The notes under the pieces are model-generated. The model had not been told where the DNA came from. It was given only the letters and a program-made list of their open reading frames with translations, and ran no database searches. From NCBI GenBank assembly GCA_937873515.1, contig CALMYB010000003.1, forward strand, positions 150,236 to 214,235: DNA of 64,000 nucleotides, given 5' to 3'. A program made the translations under genes and the position numbers. Within the stretch, counting starts at the first letter, position 1, and every line of letters begins with the position of its first letter. Shown here piece by piece: positions 44,517-54,432 of the stretch. The DNA comes from an uncultured Acidobacteriota bacterium. GTDB lineage: Bacteria > Acidobacteriota > Blastocatellia > Pyrinomonadales > Pyrinomonadaceae.

Positions 44517-44531
44517 CTATCAGCCGTTAGC
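44504..44531 (+). repeat. Heptanucleotide repeat at the 3' end of the RHS remnant
   Basis: Four units run TTTCAGC, TGTTAGC, TATCAGC, CGTTAGC. They begin 33 nt after the RHS homology stops and are partly inside its residual frame. Confidence 0.75.
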
Positions 44532-44867
44532 CGCCGCGTCTTGGTCGCGGAATACGGGCCGTCCGCTGACGCAGGCGATACTGACATCGGAACTACGCCC
44601 TTACTGACGTGCGCGCTTCTGCAACCGGCCGACCGGCCCACGCTCCCGGGGCTTGTTTGGGCAGTGATCCACGGCATAAATGCCTCTGCAATTCATCGGC
44701 TGCTTTCGATGTGACTTTACGCCCATACTAAGAGCGCGTCTCGGCAATGCTGTCTCTCCGCCGACGTTCTCGGTACTGGCGGCGAGCATGCGGAGCATTG
44801 ATTTGAGGACTAATTTGGCATAAAATTACCGCGTAATAAGTATTTTTTGACTGAGGAGGTCCTTTCT
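44532..44867. other. Intergenic region with a displaced palindromic module
   Basis: No gene is supported here. A CCACGGCATAAATGCC half-module (44670-44685) with neighbouring bases similar to 38909-38940 in reverse orientation shows that the palindromic family also spread here. The last 60 bases form the leader of the next gene, with TAAAAT and a T-run near 44850. Confidence 0.6.
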
Positions 44868-45389
44868 ATGACTAAGGTTTCGCATTATCTATGCGGTTTC
44901 TTTGGCGTCGTCGTGTTCGCTGCCGCGGCGATGCTTATCCCCATGCAGACGGTCGAAAGCAAGAATGCGGCCACCGCTGTTCCGCTTCCGACGCCGCCCG
45001 TTAACGCGGCAAAAATGTCGGAATTCCGCGGAATTAAGATAGGTATGACCAAAGACGACGTCAAGAAGACGATCGACAAGGATCCGGTCGTCAGCGATGA
45101 TTCCGGATTCTATTATGTGTTCTCGGACAACGAGAGCGCTCAGATCAGCCTTGACGCGGACAAGAAGGTTCGGGCGATCGCGGTTATGTATTCGGCAGTT
45201 GACGCCTCAACACCAAAGCTCGCCGATGTGCTCGGGCCGGACGTCAAAGTTACGCCGGCGGCAGACGGCCAGCTTTATGATATGGTCCGTTATCCGGACG
45301 CGGGTTACTGGATTTCCTACAATCGGTCGGGCGGCGATTCTCCGCGAGTGACGATAATGATCCAGAAGATCGACGCCGCCGTGGATTAG
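44868..45389 (+). CDS. Exported or membrane-anchored hypothetical protein
   Basis: This 173-residue protein has an N-terminal hydrophobic segment (LCGFFGVVVFAAAAMLIPMQ) that is a signal peptide or anchor, followed by a Pro/Ala linker. A small domain opens FRGIKIGMTKDDVKKTID, like the SmpA/BamE-type or DUF-type lead G-M-T/S-x-x-x-V, and ends in beta strands. The ATG at 44868 follows GAGGAGG at 8 nt; the GTG/TTG further up is not needed. The stop overlaps the convergent acyltransferase stop by four bases. Function unknown. Confidence 0.7.
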   Translation: MTKVSHYLCGFFGVVVFAAAAMLIPMQTVESKNAATAVPLPTPPVNAAKMSEFRGIKIGMTKDDVKKTIDKDPVVSDDSGFYYVFSDNESAQISLDADKKVRAIAVMYSAVDASTPKLADVLGPDVKVTPAADGQLYDMVRYPDAGYWISYNRSGGDSPRVTIMIQKIDAAVD

Positions 45390-46720
45390 ACCTTTACGTA
45401 GATATTTTTGCGATAGAGCAGCCACATCAGAAAGAGCCAAAAGAGGATAAAGCTGACGGCGTACATCCACGAGGCGTCGATGGGCTGCGCGATCGGCAGG
45501 AAGATGTGATTCATCACCCAGCCGTGAAGCGAGACGGATTTCTTACCGTCCATAACCCGAAAGCCATTCATCATCCGCGCATGGAAGCCGCTAAAGACGA
45601 ACAACGCGATGGCATTTGCCCCAAAAACTTCAAAGGCCCAGGCCCAGCGGCGAATGCCTTTTAGATCTATGAGCCAATAGCAGCAGCCAAGCATGAGCAA
45701 CGCAAGCCCTGTCGTTGCAAGGACATACGAACTTGTCCATAACGCTTTATTCATCGGGAACCAGCTGTTCCAGATCAGTCCCAGTGCGAGGAGTACGGCC
45801 CCGAAAAAGAACATTCCGGCGACCTTTTCATAGCTCGCCGTGAACCGTTTTGCCGAGTCATCGTCTGTCCGACGCTTGAGGAGCCACGTTCCCGCGAGCA
45901 CGCCCGAGATCGTCGTTACGATCGCCGGGAAGGTCGATAATATGCCTTCCGGGTCATAAACCTTACCGTACCGCCAAATGTGGTTTTCCGTGAGGATCAG
46001 GCGGTCTAGATACGCAGCAAGATTGCATGCCTTGTCGTTCATGCTCGTGATCTCGCAGCCCGGAACGGGGATCAGCGTCATCACCGCCCAATAGATCAAA
46101 AGGATCGCCGCGGAGATCCAAAGCTGCTGCTTCCACGTCGTGTGCAAAAACAAGATGGCCGTCACGAGATAGCAAACGGCAATGCGCTGCAGAACGCCGG
46201 CGATCCGGAGCGTTCCGTAGTCGTACCCGATGACGTTGTAGCCGGCGAGGTTCATTGCCGCGATGCCGAGAAGCCCGATGCCGCACAGAATGCCCGCCAG
46301 AAGGAATTTCCTTAGAAGCAGCACGAAAAGGGCCGCACAAAAGATGAGCCATATCGCGAGCTTGAGAACCCCGGGAGCATCGGTCGCCTGAAACTGGAAG
46401 AACGGCAGGATGGAGACCGACGCACCGAGAAGATAGATCGAGAGCGAACGCCTGATGATCTTTGAGTACGTCCCAAATGAAGTTCCGTCGCCGCCGGTCG
46501 TTACAGCCTTCTTTCCAAGAGAGATCGAGATCGAAACGCCGACGATGAATAGGAAAAATGGAAAGATCCAGTCTGTTGGCGTCAGGCCATTCCATTCGGC
46601 GTGATCGAGCGGCCAATAGACCGGCGAGGTGCCCGGATTATTGACCAACACCATGCCCGCGATCGTGATGCCGCGAAAGACATCGAGTGAGATAAGCCGA
46701 TCTGGACGCGTCTCCGCCAT
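45386..46720 (-). CDS. DUF5009/NagX-type membrane acyltransferase (HGSNAT-like)
   Basis: This 444-residue polytopic membrane protein has about ten to eleven helices. It begins RLISLDVFRGITIAGMVLVN and then TDWIFPFFLFIVGVSISISL, the DUF5009/heparan-alpha-glucosaminide N-acetyltransferase pattern. Next come LRIAGVLQRIAVCYLV, DPEGILSTFPAIVTTISGVL and a long C-terminal helix bundle. Bacterial members probably transfer acetyl groups to amino sugars at the periplasmic face. The ATG at 46720 (MAETRPDR) is chosen; the frame extends further upstream into the DinB-like gene. Confidence 0.88.
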   Translation of the reverse strand: MAETRPDRLISLDVFRGITIAGMVLVNNPGTSPVYWPLDHAEWNGLTPTDWIFPFFLFIVGVSISISLGKKAVTTGGDGTSFGTYSKIIRRSLSIYLLGASVSILPFFQFQATDAPGVLKLAIWLIFCAALFVLLLRKFLLAGILCGIGLLGIAAMNLAGYNVIGYDYGTLRIAGVLQRIAVCYLVTAILFLHTTWKQQLWISAAILLIYWAVMTLIPVPGCEITSMNDKACNLAAYLDRLILTENHIWRYGKVYDPEGILSTFPAIVTTISGVLAGTWLLKRRTDDDSAKRFTASYEKVAGMFFFGAVLLALGLIWNSWFPMNKALWTSSYVLATTGLALLMLGCCYWLIDLKGIRRWAWAFEVFGANAIALFVFSGFHARMMNGFRVMDGKKSVSLHGWVMNHIFLPIAQPIDASWMYAVSFILFWLFLMWLLYRKNIYVKV

Positions 46721-46731
46721 TCTAAAATGAG

Positions 46732-47259
46732 CTACCAGCCGTTCCTCTCGCGAGTTGCAGTGATATGAGCGGTGTGGTGCTGGGAATGCCATGCGTAGAG
46801 TGCGGTCGCCATTTCGATCGTCCATACGCCCGTTTCCGGATGAATGTAGGCCTTCTGTAAGTCGGCATCCGAGAGCGATTCGAGAAGGGTGACCCAACGC
46901 GTGTGGATCGCGGAAAGCATCGCCAGCGAAACAGAGACCGGAAGGCTCGAATCAGCAAGCTCGGCCCAGCGATCCTCAAAATACGGAACGATGGTCGGGG
47001 GCTCGTCCTCGGTCAACGCAAGCTTGAAGCGCGTATAGGATGTTGCGTGGCTGTCGGCAACGTGATGGACGGTTTGGCGAAGCGTCCAGCCTTCCGGACG
47101 ATAGCGAGTTGAAAGCTGCCGGTCATCAAGACCTTCGACAGCTTTTGCAAGATCTTCAGGCAACGCCCGAAGCACCTCGATCCGATCTCTAAGGGCGGTC
47201 TTAGAGAGTTCGATGTTCGCATCGAACTCACCGATCGGATATCTGAGGTCTTCGCTCAT
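46732..47259 (-). CDS. DinB/YfiT-like four-helix protein, putative metal-dependent thiol S-transferase
   Basis: This 175-residue protein has the DinB/YfiT metal triad: TVHHVADSHA and a C-terminal HSQHHTAHITAT. The start YPIGEFDANIELSK matches the YfiT/BstA subgroup, members of which move a thiol such as bacillithiol or mycothiol; substrate here is unknown. The gene lies 9 nt after dnaB and 11 nt before the acyltransferase on the same strand. Confidence 0.88.
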   Translation of the reverse strand: MSEDLRYPIGEFDANIELSKTALRDRIEVLRALPEDLAKAVEGLDDRQLSTRYRPEGWTLRQTVHHVADSHATSYTRFKLALTEDEPPTIVPYFEDRWAELADSSLPVSVSLAMLSAIHTRWVTLLESLSDADLQKAYIHPETGVWTIEMATALYAWHSQHHTAHITATRERNGW

Positions 47260-47268
47260 ATGAGTCGG

Positions 47269-48630
<1,362 letters not shown>

Positions 48631-48752
48631 TTTGGTTGGTCTTAGTATTCTAGACCGTTGTCCGGGGCAATGTCGATTTGAGCAGGCACGCAATTCTCCT
48701 TTTCGCGGAATTTTGGTGCATTCGATGCCCGAAACCGAACAAGAATGCTAAA

Positions 48753-48783
48753 GCCCTCGAACCGGACGTGCCGATTCGAGGGC
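48753..48783 (-). terminator. Hairpin between rplI and dnaB
   Basis: GCCCTCGAA (48753-48761) pairs with TTCGAGGGC (48775-48783). On the minus strand it is followed by TTTAGCATTC, a short T-run. It may partially terminate the ribosomal-protein transcript before dnaB. Confidence 0.6.
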
Positions 48784-48848
48784 GAAGGTCGATGACAATC
48801 CCGGCAGAAAAGCCGGGCGTCAAGGGCCGAATAGATCGAGACCTAGGC

Positions 48849-49409
48849 TTAGGCCTCGGCCGATTCCGCTGCCGTCTGTTCTGCGGGAGCCGCTTCGGCG
48901 GCCGGTTTCGCCGCCTTTGCCGGCTGTTCTTCAACAGGTTTTGCGATGATCTGGCCGTCTTCGGTAGTAACCTTGACAGGGACCGGGATCGCAACTTCCC
49001 TATGGAGCTTTACGTTGACGGTGTATTCGCCGGTCTCTTTGATCGGGTCGCGGAGGACAATGCGCTTGCGGTCGATCTCGTAGCCTTTCGCTTTGAGTGC
49101 ATCGGCAATGTCCATTGAAGTGACCGACCCGAAAAGAGTTCCGTGTTCACCGGCCTTTCGCTCGAAAGTGAGGGCGATGGAACTCATCTGTTCTTTCTGG
49201 GCCTCCGCTGTTGCCTTTTCAACTGCGGCTTTCTTCAACAGGGCCTCACGCTCCTGTTCGATCTGTTTGATATTTCCTTTGGTCGCAAGTGTTGCAATGC
49301 CCTGCGGAAGGAGGAAATTGCGCGCGTAGCCGGCCTTGACCTTGACGATCTCACCTCGCCCGCCGAGGTTATCGATATCCTCGCGTAAAAGTACGGTTGT
49401 ATTTGCCAT
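48849..49409 (-). CDS. rplI: 50S ribosomal protein L9
   Basis: The 186-residue L9 starts TTVLLREDIDNLGGRGEIVK and VKAGYARNFLLPQGIATLAT, with the long connecting helix and C-terminal domain (FGSVTSMDIADALKAKGYEI). A further 35-residue Ala/Glu/Lys tail extends beyond the usual 150 residues. It is in the rpsF-rpsR-rplI order. Confidence 0.96.
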   Translation of the reverse strand: MANTTVLLREDIDNLGGRGEIVKVKAGYARNFLLPQGIATLATKGNIKQIEQEREALLKKAAVEKATAEAQKEQMSSIALTFERKAGEHGTLFGSVTSMDIADALKAKGYEIDRKRIVLRDPIKETGEYTVNVKLHREVAIPVPVKVTTEDGQIIAKPVEEQPAKAAKPAAEAAPAEQTAAESAEA

Positions 49410-49497
49410 TATTAGATCTCACTTTTCGCCTGACGCGTCCGACGTCTGCCGTTCCGGCACAACGAAACAAAGGCGTCAAGGCGAAGAAAAATTAAAA

Positions 49498-49779
49498 CTA
49501 GTCCGCAACGAACGGAAGCAATGCCATCGAGCGTGCTCGCTTGATCGCCTTTGCGACCCGACGCTGATCCTTTGCAGTGATGCCTGAGATACGTCGCGGC
49601 AGGATCTTGCCGCGTTCCGGTATGAACCCACGCAAAAATTCGACATCCTTCCAGTCGACATACGCCGGAACGACCTGTCGCGGACGACGGCGTTGATATC
49701 TTCGCGGACGATCACCGATGACATCTTCTCCGACACCGAGGTCGCGGTCATCTACAATTTCCATTTCTTTGTCTGCCAT
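49498..49779 (-). CDS. rpsR: 30S ribosomal protein S18
   Basis: This 93-residue S18 shows [20 protein letters not shown], then [20 protein letters not shown] and [11 protein letters not shown], the full core. The acidic N-terminal extension ([19 protein letters not shown]) is longer than in most S18 proteins. It follows rpsF by 15 nt and pairs with S6 on 16S rRNA. Confidence 0.96.
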   Translation of the reverse strand: MADKEMEIVDDRDLGVGEDVIGDRPRRYQRRRPRQVVPAYVDWKDVEFLRGFIPERGKILPRRISGITAKDQRRVAKAIKRARSMALLPFVAD

Positions 49780-49794
49780 AAAAACTCTCCTCTA

Positions 49795-50196
49795 CTAGGC
49801 TTCGGCGGGTGCCTCTGCTGCTTCGGCCGGTGCCGGCTTGAATGCGGCGCGTTTCGCTGCCCGAGCCTCCTTCTTTGCCTTGACCGCATCGGCCTTCTTT
49901 CGGTCTTCGTCAACGCGGACGGTGATATAACGCATGATCATATCGTTGACACGCATGCGGCGTTCAAGTTCCGCGATCTCCTGCCCGGTTCCTTCGATCT
50001 CAAACAAGACATAGTGGCCCTGCTGTTTCTTTTCGATCGGATAGGCAAGGTCTTTGAGGCCGATGTTATCGACCTTCACGACGCTGCCGCCTTCTTTCTC
50101 GATCAACTTCCCGACGGCGTCATTGAGTTTTTCAATGCGGTCACTCGCCGTCTCAGGGTTGACGATATACATAACTTCGTACGTTCTGTTTGCCAT
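49795..50196 (-). CDS. rpsF: 30S ribosomal protein S6
   Basis: The 133-residue S6 has the ferredoxin-like fold start RTYEVMYIVNPETASDRIEK, then KVDNIGLKDLAYPIEKKQQG and HYVLFEIEGTGQEIAELERR, with a basic Ala/Lys tail of about 35 residues. The ATG at 50196 has AAGGAGAA upstream; the frame extends 14 codons further without support. A stem-loop in its leader (50230-50253) may be regulatory. Confidence 0.96.
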   Translation of the reverse strand: MANRTYEVMYIVNPETASDRIEKLNDAVGKLIEKEGGSVVKVDNIGLKDLAYPIEKKQQGHYVLFEIEGTGQEIAELERRMRVNDMIMRYITVRVDEDRKKADAVKAKKEARAAKRAAFKPAPAEAAEAPAEA

Positions 50197-50229
50197 TTCT
50201 TTATTTCTATTCTCCTTCCGGCTTAAACA

Positions 50230-50253
50230 CCTCGGCAAAATTTGGAGCCGAAG
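50230..50253 (-). promoter_or_regulatory. Stem-loop in the rpsF leader
   Basis: On the minus strand CTTCGGC pairs with GCCGAGG across a 10-nt loop, about 35 nt before the rpsF start codon and followed by AAGCCGGAAGGAG. S6:S18 complexes autoregulate through hairpins containing a CCG element upstream of rpsF in many bacteria; whether this is such a motif cannot be decided by eye. Confidence 0.3.
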
Positions 50254-50271
50254 TAAGGAAATCTTCCCTTC

Positions 50272-50853
50272 TCAATTAAACTTCTGCATCGCTTCTTCGA
50301 TGCCGCAGCGAACGATCGTCTCGACCGCATCGGCCGCACGCTCGAGTATCTCGGGCAATTCCCCTGCCTCTTTGCGGCTGAAGTCTTCGAGCACGAATCG
50401 CGAAGCATCCGTGATCGGATGCTCAGGCATGATGCCGATCCGCAAGCGGATGAATTCCTGCGTGCCGGTCCGTTCAATGACCGACCGCAAGCCGTTCTGT
50501 CCGCCGTGCGAACCTTTTGGCCGAATCCTCATCGTTCCGAACGGCAACGCAAGGTCATCCGAAATGACGATCAAATTTTCAATACATCGCTCCGGCTTCT
50601 TGAGCAGGCATTTCACCGAGTCTCCGGAGAGATTCATGAACGTCTGCGGCTTTGCCAATTCGATGCTTTCGCTGCCGATTACGGCTCGGCCGATAAGGGC
50701 TCTGCACTCTTCGCGGCCGATCCTCGTTTGGTGCCTTGCTGCCAAGAGTTCAGCGAGCATAAACCCCAGATTGTGCCGCGTCCGCTCATATTGACGCCCC
50801 GGATTGCCTAGCCCGACAACGAGCCAATGCTTTTTGACGGTGTCCTCAAGCAT
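50272..50853 (-). CDS. pth: Peptidyl-tRNA hydrolase
   Basis: The 193-residue Pth releases tRNA from stalled peptidyl-tRNA. It shows VVGLGNPGRQYERTRHNLGF with catalytic His, LAKPQTFMNLSGDSV, VISDDLALPFGTMRIRPKGS and HGGQNGLRSV. It follows rplY by 24 nt in the ispE-prs-rplY-pth order that is common in many bacterial phyla. Confidence 0.96.
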   Translation of the reverse strand: MLEDTVKKHWLVVGLGNPGRQYERTRHNLGFMLAELLAARHQTRIGREECRALIGRAVIGSESIELAKPQTFMNLSGDSVKCLLKKPERCIENLIVISDDLALPFGTMRIRPKGSHGGQNGLRSVIERTGTQEFIRLRIGIMPEHPITDASRFVLEDFSRKEAGELPEILERAADAVETIVRCGIEEAMQKFN

Positions 50854-50877
50854 CAGACAACCCCGTAGGCCGACACG

Positions 50878-51525
50878 TTACTCAGAAGCTTCGCCATCCG
50901 GCTTGGCTTCGCCTTCGACCGCAGGCTCTGTTCCGGCCTCGACCTGCGACTCAAGCTCAGGTTCCTTCGCCATGACAACGTGTGCAACGACAGCATCCGG
51001 CTCTCCGTGAATTTCGATGCCTTTTGCGGCCTTAAGATCCGAGATGTGGATCGCGTCGCCGACCTTGAGGGCCGCGACATCAACGATGATCGCTTCGGGT
51101 GCGTTCGCCGGTTCGCAAAGGACCTTGACCTCGCGAAGAACCTGGTCGAGGATTCCACCTTCTTCCTTAACGCCGATAGGATCGCCTTCGAGATGAACGG
51201 GAACGGTCAGCTCGATTTTCTCGCCCTGAACAAGACGACGAAGGTCCGCATGGGTCAGACGGCCCATCAGCGGATCGATCTGGCGATCTTGGAAGATCAC
51301 ATCCGAGGCTCCTACACCCGCGATATCGAGCGAAAATACGGTATTCGCGCCACTCTCGCGTCTCAGGATCGCCGCAAGATCGCTAAGTGCCGCCGCTGCC
51401 GCAACGCTTTCGCCGCCGCCGCCATAAACGACGAGCGGGACGCTGCCGCTTGCACGAAGCCTACGAGCTTCGTTCTTGCCGCGGGTATCTCTCTTTTCAG
51501 CTTTTACAGTAATTTTTTCAGCCAT
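50878..51525 (-). CDS. rplY: 50S ribosomal protein L25 (Ctc form)
   Basis: The 215-residue protein has the L25 5S-rRNA-binding domain (VKAEKRDTRGKNEARRLRAS, then GSVPLVVYGGGG) and a C-terminal TL5/Ctc domain (VPVHLEGDPIGVKEEGGILD, then VLREVKVLCEPANAPEAIIV). It ends in an acidic tail. The ATG at 51525 (MAEKITVK) is chosen over an extended frame. It lies 10 nt after prs. Confidence 0.95.
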   Translation of the reverse strand: MAEKITVKAEKRDTRGKNEARRLRASGSVPLVVYGGGGESVAAAAALSDLAAILRRESGANTVFSLDIAGVGASDVIFQDRQIDPLMGRLTHADLRRLVQGEKIELTVPVHLEGDPIGVKEEGGILDQVLREVKVLCEPANAPEAIIVDVAALKVGDAIHISDLKAAKGIEIHGEPDAVVAHVVMAKEPELESQVEAGTEPAVEGEAKPDGEASE

Positions 51526-51535
51526 AACACTTTCT

Positions 51536-52492
51536 CTAAATGAATAAGGACGAAACACTTGTCTCGTCATGGATCGACCTGATCGCCGAAGCGAGCAGTT
51601 TGCCGATACTTAAGACCTCGATCCTGCCTTCTGCGATCAGCTCGGCAGCGTTCTCGCGGGCAGGGATCGTATTGGTGACGATCACTTTCTTCAAATGCGA
51701 CGCGCGAATGTTCGCGACCGCATTGCCCGAGAACACCCCGTGTGTAAAGCACGCCGATATCTCGTTGGCTCCCGCACTATGCAGAGCCTCGGCGACCTTG
51801 CAGATCGTTCCGCCGGTATCGCACATATCGTCGATGATGAGGCAATTCTTGCCCTCAACATCGCCGACGATATTCATCACGTCGGCCTCGTTCGCCCGTT
51901 CGCGTCTCTTGTCGCAAAGAGCAAGACCGGCATCAAGCCTTTTCGCGTAGGCACGGGCCCTTTCCGCTCCGCCGGTATCCGGTGCGACGACGATCAGATT
52001 CTCGATCGGGTTTTCGCGGAAATAATCCACGACGACCGGTGCAGCATAAAGGTGATCGACGGGAATATCAAAGAAGCCCTGAATCTGCGAAGCATGCAGA
52101 TCGATCGTCAATACTCTTTCGGCCCCTGCCTCGGTTATCAAATTTGCGACCAGCTTCGCGGCGATCGGGACACGCGGACGATCTTTCTTGTCCGAGCGTG
52201 CATATCCGAAATACGGAATCACTGCCGTTACCCGCTCAGCAGACGCACGCACAAAGGCATCCATCATTACGAGCAGTTCCATCAGATGCTTATCGCTCGG
52301 CGGACAAGTCGGCTGGACGATAAAGACGTCGTGGCCGCGGACGTTCTCTTCGATCTGGAAGTTGAACTCGCCGTCCGAAAACTGCGCCGTCACCGCCTTG
52401 CCGAGATCACAGCCTAGATAGCCGCAGATCTCTTCGGCGAGGGCAGGGTGTGCATTGCCCGAGAATATCTTTATCCTTCCGGTTACGCTCAT
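51536..52492 (-). CDS. prs: Ribose-phosphate pyrophosphokinase
   Basis: The 318-residue PRPP synthase converts ribose 5-phosphate and ATP to PRPP for nucleotide, His and Trp synthesis. It shows the ATP loop FSDGEFNFQIEENVRG, the catalytic IPYFGYARSDKKDRPRVPIA, the PRPP loop LIIDDMCDTGGTICKVAEAL and VVAPDTGGAERARAYAKRL. It lies between a tRNA-Gln terminator-like hairpin upstream and rplY downstream. Confidence 0.97.
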   Translation of the reverse strand: MSVTGRIKIFSGNAHPALAEEICGYLGCDLGKAVTAQFSDGEFNFQIEENVRGHDVFIVQPTCPPSDKHLMELLVMMDAFVRASAERVTAVIPYFGYARSDKKDRPRVPIAAKLVANLITEAGAERVLTIDLHASQIQGFFDIPVDHLYAAPVVVDYFRENPIENLIVVAPDTGGAERARAYAKRLDAGLALCDKRRERANEADVMNIVGDVEGKNCLIIDDMCDTGGTICKVAEALHSAGANEISACFTHGVFSGNAVANIRASHLKKVIVTNTIPARENAAELIAEGRIEVLSIGKLLASAIRSIHDETSVSSLFI

Positions 52493-52531
52493 AGCTGATC
52501 GGGCGATTCAAAAAGCCCGAACTCAAAATAA

Positions 52532-52570
52532 AAACGGACGGTCGCTCAAATCGACGAGAGACTGTCCGTT
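52532..52570 (-). terminator. Terminator after tRNA-Gln, upstream of prs
   Basis: ACGGACAGTC and GACCGTCCGT pair on the minus strand and are followed by TTTTATTTT. It would end the ispE-tRNA transcript and leave prs with its own promoter, or act as a partial barrier. Confidence 0.75.
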
Positions 52571-52585
52571 CTTAATATTCACATC

Positions 52586-52660
52586 TGGCTGGGGCGGGAG
52601 GATTCGAACCTACGAGTGCCGGATCCAAAGACCGGTGCCTTACCACTTGGCTACGCCCCA
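52586..52660 (-). tRNA. tRNA-Gln (anticodon UUG)
   Basis: The 75-nt cloverleaf on the minus strand has acceptor TGGGGCG/CGCCCCA and D arm GCC/GGC. The anticodon arm is CCGGT-CTTTGGA-TCCGG with UUG, and the T arm is GTAGG-TTCGAAT-CCTCC with one mismatch; CCA is encoded. Pair 31-39 is again U-U, as in the CUG isoacceptor at 34381. It sits 48 nt downstream of ispE and is probably co-transcribed. Confidence 0.88.
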
Positions 52661-52708
52661 ATTCAAAAAAGTGAAGAAACCAACGGAAACAGCCTATGCC
52701 CTCAAACC

Positions 52709-53590
52709 TTAAAGGCCGAGATCTTCGCGGTAACATTCACGCGAAACGGCTGATACAGCAAACTTTCGCCAGGTCGATTCATGATCGAGGGCATTTTCAG
52801 CAGTCTGCCGTGTCTCTTGTTTGTCAAAAACACCTAAAACACTTGCTCCGCTGCCGCAAAGGACCGCGTTAACCGCACCAAGCTCTATTAAAGCCTTCTT
52901 TACGCGGGCGACCTCAGGAAAAGCTTCGAAAACCGTGCTTTCGAGGTCATTTGCAAGTTCTGCCGCCGCAGGACGAAACCTTTCGGCTTCCGCTCGGCAA
53001 ACAGAAAGATTATGCTCTTGAGCCGTATCTGTCAAGGTCTCAGCTCGATATCGGCCAAAGATCACGCCTGTCGGAACGGCAATATTGGGGGTCACGACAA
53101 GCATCGGACCGACAGAAATATCGTCTAGCGGCTCGATCAAGTCGCCGCGGCCGGTCCCCAACGCGGCACCTCCGAATAGGAAAAACGGAACGTCGGCCCC
53201 TATCCTGGTCGCTAACTTCGGCAGAAACTCGCTTGCATTGACATTCCAAAGCCTTGACAGCCCTATCAGCGCCACTGCCGCATTCGACGAACCGCCGCCA
53301 AGCCCGCCCGGCGACGGAACGTTCTTTTCGAGGTGAATCCTCGCTCCCTTCACTATGCCGAACTCGGTTCGAAGCATCTCGGCCGCCCTTACGATAAGGT
53401 TCGCACCACCGGTAGGGATCCGCGGGTCGGAACACGTCAGGCTAATCGTCTCCGCCTCCTCGAACGTCAGGCGGTCGCAAAGCGAGATCGTCTGGAAGAT
53501 CGTGCAAAGTTCGTGAAAGCCATCGCTTCGTCTGCCGAGAACGCGCAGTATCCAGTTGATCTTTGCATACGACGGCAGAGAGAATTGCAT
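52709..53590 (-). CDS. ispE: 4-diphosphocytidyl-2-C-methyl-D-erythritol kinase
   Basis: The 293-residue GHMP kinase catalyses the fourth step of the MEP isoprenoid pathway. It shows SYAKINWILRVLGRRSDGFH and ELCTIFQTISLCDRL. The phosphate loop is VPSPGGLGGGSSNAAVAL, followed by IGADVPFFLFGGAALGTGRG and LCGSGASVLGVF. Length and motifs are complete. It heads the ispE-tRNA-prs-rplY-pth block. Confidence 0.96.
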   Translation of the reverse strand: MQFSLPSYAKINWILRVLGRRSDGFHELCTIFQTISLCDRLTFEEAETISLTCSDPRIPTGGANLIVRAAEMLRTEFGIVKGARIHLEKNVPSPGGLGGGSSNAAVALIGLSRLWNVNASEFLPKLATRIGADVPFFLFGGAALGTGRGDLIEPLDDISVGPMLVVTPNIAVPTGVIFGRYRAETLTDTAQEHNLSVCRAEAERFRPAAAELANDLESTVFEAFPEVARVKKALIELGAVNAVLCGSGASVLGVFDKQETRQTAENALDHESTWRKFAVSAVSRECYREDLGL

Positions 53591-53609
53591 CTGCTCTAGA
53601 ATATCAAAA

Positions 53610-53646
53610 CGCCCGAATTTTGCTTATTACAGCAACTTTCGGGCGT
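53610..53646 (-). terminator. Hairpin terminator of the CAP-family gene
   Basis: ACGCCCGAA (53610-53618) pairs with TTTCGGGCGT (53637-53646). On the minus strand the stem is followed by TTTGATATTC, about 25 nt after the CAP stop codon and just before ispE begins. Confidence 0.7.
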
Positions 53647-53669
53647 CCAAAAAAAAATGGCCGATCCGA

Positions 53670-54230
53670 CTATTTCTTATCCAAAAAGATCTGCGTGAAG
53701 AAATACGAGCCGTCATCTGCTACTGCGATGCCGACAGCGGATTCTTTCCAGTGGTCGTCGAGAAGATTCTGGCGGTGCGAAGTTGAATTCATCCAAAGTT
53801 CGACCGTCCTCGTGAGCGGATCCGAGAATCCGCGATTGAATGCAATGTTCTCACCGATCGCACGCCACTTCTTCAATCCCATCGAATCGGCACGATCGCT
53901 CACGTATCGGCCGCTCATATCCTTATGGCTGAAGTAGCCCATTACCGCCATATCGACGGAATGTTCTTTGGCAACGGCCGCCACAGAATCGCTCCAAACG
54001 AGCGGCGAAAGACCGCGTTCTTTTCGCTTTGCGTTAAGCAGATCAAATATTTCGCGCTCGAGCTCGGCGACCCTTTCGGGCGTCGGGGTCGACGGCTTCG
54101 CCGGTTCGGCAACACGACGCGGCCGTGCAAGGTCGTTTGCACCGACAACAATGCTTGTTTGACTTAGCGATTGGGCAGAAGATGCGACGAAGGCAAATGC
54201 TGAGATAATTAGAGCTAAAGCGATCTTCAT
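53670..54230 (-). CDS. Exported CAP/SCP-superfamily protein (YkwD-like)
   Basis: This 186-residue protein has a signal peptide (ALALIISAFAFVASSAQ), a Pro-rich linker and a CAP domain. The CAP domain has EIFDLLNAKRKERGLSPLVW, AKEHSVDMAVMGYFSHKDMS (His pocket), GENIAFNR and WMNSTSHRQNLLDDHWKESA, the standard YkwD order. The biochemical role of bacterial CAP proteins is uncertain. It is monocistronic. Confidence 0.9.
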   Translation of the reverse strand: MKIALALIISAFAFVASSAQSLSQTSIVVGANDLARPRRVAEPAKPSTPTPERVAELEREIFDLLNAKRKERGLSPLVWSDSVAAVAKEHSVDMAVMGYFSHKDMSGRYVSDRADSMGLKKWRAIGENIAFNRGFSDPLTRTVELWMNSTSHRQNLLDDHWKESAVGIAVADDGSYFFTQIFLDKK

Positions 54231-54338
54231 TGATCCTCACTTCGGCAGCCTCGGCTTGCGATCGAACTTTCTGATCGCCCGTTGGCTTTGCGTGACGTTC
54301 AAAAAAAAGAACGTCGTGCCTTTTCGGTTAAGGTTCGA

Positions 54339-54360
54339 ATAGGCCGGAATTCCGGCCTAT
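54339..54360. promoter_or_regulatory. Perfect 22-bp palindrome between the CAP and merR genes
   Basis: ATAGGCCGGAATTCCGGCCT continues to AT at 54360 and is self-complementary throughout. A second hairpin with ACGTTC/GAACGT arms lies at 54292-54315. It could be a dimer operator or a terminator stem; no T-run follows. Its position 70 nt before the MerR-type gene leaves either option open. Confidence 0.5.
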
Positions 54361-54432
54361 CATTAAGAATATATGCCTATTTCGCTCCGATTTCCACACT
54401 TTTCTTTCCGAGGTTAAGGTAAGCTAAAAGCT

